9,815 nucleotides of DNA from the NCBI GenBank assembly GCA_004299495.1, contig SCPY01000023.1, positions 1 through 9,815 of the forward strand. Reading direction: 5' to 3'. The translations under genes and the position numbers were made by a program. Origin of the DNA: a bacterium. Lineage in GTDB: Bacteria; Omnitrophota; Gorgyraeia; Gygaellales; UBA12090. This document shows positions 6,815 through 9,815 of this stretch, one piece after another (the stretch's first letter is position 1; each line of letters starts with the position of its first letter). The notes under the pieces were generated by a model. The model made no database searches, was not told the DNA's origin, and worked only from the letters and a program-made list of their open reading frames with translations.

Positions 6815-7507
6815 TCATTTAAATGTATCAAACCAATCAATAATTTTATCGTTTATATTCCTTGGATATTCATGGCCGCCTTCGTATGTTTCATAAATCA
6901 CATCCGCCTTATTCGCCTTTAATATAGATAGCGTTTCTTCAAACTCTGACATTGTATTAGTGCTATCTTTTGTGCCTTGGATAAGATAAAACTTTAAACC
7001 TTTTGCGTTATGCATATAAGGAACAACCCAATCCCTCAACATACCGCTGACAGGGGCGCTCGCCGTAAATAAGAAGGAATTCTTTAAATATAAATAATAA
7101 GAAAAGTGTGCCCCCGCCGAATGTCCTGTTAGAAATATCCTACGCTGATCTATAGGGTATTCCCTTGTTATTTGATTTAACATATCCTTTACGAAATTCT
7201 CATTTAAACGCCTGTCTGTTCGATACTCTATTTGGGGACACGCGATAAAATATCCCCTTCCTTTGGCCGGATAAAACCATAAAGACAAAAAACCTTTTGC
7301 CTGCCCGCCAAAACCATGCAGACCTATAATTAAAGGATATTTGTCTTGTTGGCCGTGATTTCGCAAATAATTCTCAGGGGTCGACAAGAAATATTTATTA
7401 TCGAGCAGATTGTGTTCAATAATTTTTCCCCCAATCTGCTGCTCTTGGGCAAAAATAAATGAAGGTGTTAAGATAAACAAAAAAATTAAATTAAGAAAAG
7501 CAATCAT
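6815..7507 (-). CDS. Secreted alpha/beta hydrolase, PHB-depolymerase/feruloyl-esterase-like
   Basis: The protein has 230 residues from ATG at 7507. It begins with a signal peptide (MIAFL... to about residue 20, SFIFA|Q), so it should act outside the cytoplasm. The hydrolase fold is shown by HGFGG at 64-68 (oxyanion-hole region), the nucleophile elbow GHSAG at 128-132 with Ser130, Asp181 in GTKD, and His212 in GGHEYP, all in the expected order and spacing. This matches small serine esterases of the LpqC/PHB-depolymerase type that cleave ester bonds in polyesters or plant-derived substrates; the exact substrate is unknown. An AGGGA five bases before the ATG supports this start. The frame is open further upstream, with ATG at 7612 (strong GGAGG, seven-base spacing) and GTG at 7642. 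Those would put 35 or 45 extra residues before the signal peptide, which is unusual, so I prefer 7507. Confidence 0.85.
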   Translation of the reverse strand: MIAFLNLIFLFILTPSFIFAQEQQIGGKIIEHNLLDNKYFLSTPENYLRNHGQQDKYPLIIGLHGFGGQAKGFLSLWFYPAKGRGYFIACPQIEYRTDRRLNENFVKDMLNQITREYPIDQRRIFLTGHSAGAHFSYYLYLKNSFLFTASAPVSGMLRDWVVPYMHNAKGLKFYLIQGTKDSTNTMSEFEETLSILKANKADVIYETYEGGHEYPRNINDKIIDWFDTFK

Positions 7508-7602
7508 CGCTGTCCCTGTTTTGGTGCGTTCATAATATCTTTCCTGCCCAGTTTTTTCAGCGACAGTGACCTCAAAGTGTCTGCAATCGACGATCTCGGG
7601 GT

Positions 7603-7624
7603 GGTAATACATTCTACTACCTCC
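7603..7624 (-). promoter_or_regulatory. Strong Shine-Dalgarno and start codon within a small hairpin upstream of the esterase
   Basis: On the minus strand GGAGG (7624-7620) stands seven bases before an ATG (7612-7610) that is in frame with the esterase. GGTAGTA (7621-7615) can pair with TATTACC (7609-7603), giving seven pairs including one G-U, with a GAATG loop that holds the ATG. Initiation here would make a 35-residue N-terminal extension or an upstream control peptide reading through into the esterase. Real use of this start is unproven. Confidence 0.35.
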
Positions 7625-7686
7625 GAAATTCAGGAGAAACACATGCGGGGAACTTTGCCATTCTCAACTAAAAAAAGCATTGACTC

Positions 7687-9735
7687 CTAATCGTCGCTAT
7701 GAAAGTATTCTTTAATCATTTCCCGCAATTCCTTGTCATGCGGGAGATTTGCCTGCTTTGTATCATCCAAATCCATATCGTCCAGGGCGTCTTTTGTATA
7801 GGATTCGGTAACGGCAAATTTATCCAGAATGTTATTTTCGTCTAAGAAGCGGCTTGTCCGGGTAAAAACAGAGGCGCTTTCGTCAAAATAGCTTCTGGGC
7901 GAACGGTCAAGATGGGGTTTTAGCAAAAAGAGGTTTTCCTTAGCCCGGGTTGCCGCCACATAGAGCAGGCGCCGCTCTTCTTCAATGGCGTCGCTATCCT
8001 CCAAGGCAAGATAACTCGGGATATGCCCCTCGCAAAGATAGAGGATAAAAACCGTATGCCACTCCAGCCCTTTCGCGGAATGAATGGTAGATAAGGTAAC
8101 CCGGCCATCGTCCCTGTCTTTTTTCCCTGCCTCAGCTAAGCTTCTTTCCGGCGGTTCCAATGCCATATCGGTTAAAAACTGCTCCAGGGACTTATATCGG
8201 CCGGAAATACGTATCAAGGAATCCAGGTCATTTAACCGCTTATTAAAATCATCATATTTTTCTTTGAGCAGCGGTTGATAATGCTCTAAAAACAATTCCA
8301 ACATATCCGCCGGGCTGTTGGCATTCACGTCAACCTTTTTCAACAGCTCAAAAAGCCCGGACACTTGCGGCTTTTTACGGGAAATCTTATCTTCGGCGGC
8401 CACTACAAGCGGGTTCTCTTTGCGGGCGGTTATCTCGCCGATAATACCCTCGGCTGTCTTAGGGCCTACCCCGGGCATTAAAAGCAAGAGCCTATGCCAG
8501 CTCACATGGTCAGAGGCATTATGCGTAATCCGTAAGTAAGATAAGATATCCTTTATATGCGCCGCCTCCACAAATTTTTGCCCCCCGTATTTGGCAAAAG
8601 GAATGTTACGCCGGGAGAGTTCAATCTCCAGCTCGTTAGAATGCCATCCGGAGCGAAAAAGCACCGCGATGTCATTCAGCTCAAGCCCCTCTTCCCTTAA
8701 CTCCAGAATTCTTTCCGCCACATATTCCGCCTGCGCGCGCTCATCCCGGGCCTCAACATAAACCGGAAGGCCCTTGCCGGGTTTATGGCTATAAAGCTGT
8801 TTATCAAAACCATCTTTTGCCTGATGGATGATCTCATTAGTAAAACTAAGTATGGCCTGGGTGGAGCGATAATTTTCTTCCAGCTTAATAATCCTGGTAT
8901 GCTTAAATATCCTGGGGAAATCAATAATATTCTTAAAATTTGCCCCGCGAAAAGAATAGATACTCTGGGAGTCGTCTCCCACCACCATTATATTCTGGGA
9001 TTGTTCAGCCAATAAACAGACAATATGCGCCTGGAGCTTATTGGTATCCTGGTATTCGTCAACCATGATGTATTTATACCTTCCCGCCAATTTCAGGCGC
9101 AGCTCTTCGTTTTCGGTCAACAACTTTTTAAGGTACACCAGAAGGTCATCGTAATCCAGGAGAGATTTTAAACGCTTGTAATCGGCGTATTCCGACTGTA
9201 TCTTTTTTATCTGCTCCTGCCATTCCATAAACTGCGGATACTCCGCGTATACAATCCGCTCAATGCTCTCGGACTTATTTACGCTTTTTGAAATGATATC
9301 CAAGAGCGCGCCCTTGCGGGGAAAACGCTTTTCCGACTTATGGAAACCCAGCTTCGCGCGAATAAGGTTAATGGTATCCTCGCTGTCGCCGCGGTCTAAG
9401 ATGGTGAAATTATTGGAGAGATTCAAAAAGCGGGCGTATTTTCTTAAAATAAGGTTAGCGAAAGAATGAAATGTCCCCCCGGATACCTTGCTGCAGCGTT
9501 CATCTAGGATTGAGGTGGCCCTCTTAAGCATCTCTTCCGCCGCTTTCCGGGTGAAGGTAAGCAGAAGTATCTCCTCGGGCCTTATGCCCTTTTCCACTAA
9601 ATAAGCCACCCGGTAAACCAGGACGCGGGTCTTGCCGCTTCCTGCCCCGGCAATCACCAAATACGGCCCCTCGGTTGAACGCACCGCCTCGGCCTGTGAA
9701 AGATTCAGCTCTTTCTGGTAGTCTACCTGCCGCAT
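7687..9735 (-). CDS. uvrD: UvrD/PcrA/Rep-family superfamily 1 ATP-dependent DNA helicase
   Basis: The protein has 682 residues and all core SF1A motifs. These are a Q-motif region (LNLSQAEAV), Walker A GAGSGKT 30-36, motif Ia LTFTRKAAEEM 59-69, GTFHSF 87-92, and Walker B DEYQDT 226-231. They continue with motif III VVGDDSQSIYSFRGA 251-265, motif IV LEENYRST 285-292, motif V HSAKGLEW 552-559 and motif VI EEERRLLYVAATRAKE 585-600. It should unwind DNA 3' to 5' in nucleotide-excision and mismatch repair or in clearing blocked forks. A PGVGPKTAEG stretch at 421-430 lies where the 2B subdomain is expected. It is somewhat shorter than typical PcrA/UvrD (about 720-750) and ends in an acidic tail without an evident Tudor-like domain. 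UvrD, PcrA and Rep cannot be told apart from sequence reading alone. The ATG at 9735 is 11 bases after the preceding gene's stop and has no clear Shine-Dalgarno. Confidence 0.95.
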   Translation of the reverse strand: MRQVDYQKELNLSQAEAVRSTEGPYLVIAGAGSGKTRVLVYRVAYLVEKGIRPEEILLLTFTRKAAEEMLKRATSILDERCSKVSGGTFHSFANLILRKYARFLNLSNNFTILDRGDSEDTINLIRAKLGFHKSEKRFPRKGALLDIISKSVNKSESIERIVYAEYPQFMEWQEQIKKIQSEYADYKRLKSLLDYDDLLVYLKKLLTENEELRLKLAGRYKYIMVDEYQDTNKLQAHIVCLLAEQSQNIMVVGDDSQSIYSFRGANFKNIIDFPRIFKHTRIIKLEENYRSTQAILSFTNEIIHQAKDGFDKQLYSHKPGKGLPVYVEARDERAQAEYVAERILELREEGLELNDIAVLFRSGWHSNELEIELSRRNIPFAKYGGQKFVEAAHIKDILSYLRITHNASDHVSWHRLLLLMPGVGPKTAEGIIGEITARKENPLVVAAEDKISRKKPQVSGLFELLKKVDVNANSPADMLELFLEHYQPLLKEKYDDFNKRLNDLDSLIRISGRYKSLEQFLTDMALEPPERSLAEAGKKDRDDGRVTLSTIHSAKGLEWHTVFILYLCEGHIPSYLALEDSDAIEEERRLLYVAATRAKENLFLLKPHLDRSPRSYFDESASVFTRTSRFLDENNILDKFAVTESYTKDALDDMDLDDTKQANLPHDKELREMIKEYFHSDD

Positions 9736-9746
9736 AGAATATAAGA

Positions 9747-9815
9747 TTATTTTGCCACTAACTCCGAGATCTTAAAGATGGGCAGAAACAGCGCTATCAC
9801 AATGCCTCCAATAAC
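9747..9815 (-). CDS. C-terminal end of a GspF/PilC-type (T2SF) inner-membrane protein, partial
   Basis: Only 22 residues and the TAA stop (9747-9749) are in the window. The residues, VIGGIVIALFLPIFKISE followed by LVAK, form a hydrophobic helix and then L-P-I-F, the characteristic ending of the GspF/PilC/PulF family, the polytopic platform protein of type II secretion systems and type IV pili. The 5' part lies beyond the right edge. The 11-base gap to the helicase suggests one transcript. The tail alone cannot say whether it belongs to a secretion system or a pilus. Confidence 0.7.
   Translation of the reverse strand, partial: VIGGIVIALFLPIFKISELVAK

Noticed and set aside
7920..9469. Small open frames within the helicase region on both strands
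   Set aside because: They are out-of-frame or antisense shadows of a complete helicase gene with all motifs in place.
1..9815. tRNA, rRNA, CRISPR array, insertion sequence, integrase or attachment site
   Set aside because: No transposase or integrase frame, clustered spaced repeats, terminal inverted repeats or RNA-gene signature was seen on either strand. Almost all sequence is accounted for by minus-strand coding frames.

Overview
The window looks like a chromosomal segment of an uncultivated bacterium, and every gene I can support lies on the minus strand. The giant N-terminally exported polypeptide with serine-serine-proline joints, its large N-terminal module of unknown function, and the nearby type II secretion/pilus gene are what I associate with Candidatus Omnitrophota (formerly OP3) or a relative in the PVC group. 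That assignment rests on remembered family character, not a search, and I put it at about 0.6.

Layout in transcription order (right to left). Bases 9815-9747 hold the last 22 residues of a GspF/PilC-type inner-membrane protein. After an 11-base gap comes a complete 682-residue UvrD/PcrA-type helicase (9735-7687). About 180 bases later is a small secreted alpha/beta hydrolase of the polyhydroxyalkanoate-depolymerase/feruloyl-esterase kind (7507-6815). A 211-base intergenic region (6814-6604) carries a plausible sigma70 promoter and a perfect 12-base palindrome. From 6603 to the left edge there is a single uninterrupted reading frame of 2201 codons with no stop in the window.

The giant open frame is the centre of interest. 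In order it encodes: an export signal; a roughly 340-residue module of unknown function; a GASSPI joint; a second hydrophobic, signal-like segment; a helical region; a first HExxH metallopeptidase-like module (HEIAH...EFIAD); a low-complexity SSSPV joint; a second HExxH module (HEVMH); a second GASSPI joint; a helical, coiled-coil-like stretch; a third HExxH module (HEDWH...YIDEG); a PASSPV joint; and then the HD phosphohydrolase plus ACT-domain half of the nitrogen sensor GlnD, without a visible nucleotidyltransferase domain. The second ACT domain is cut by the window edge.

The four joints separate modules of different type, so the protein reads as a beads-on-a-string or polyprotein architecture. 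Three different zinc-peptidase-like modules in one exported chain, ending in a glutamine-sensor-like half, is a combination I do not recognise as a described system. The exported esterase and the secretion-apparatus gene next to it fit a lifestyle with heavy investment in export, but a functional link between them is only inferred from proximity.
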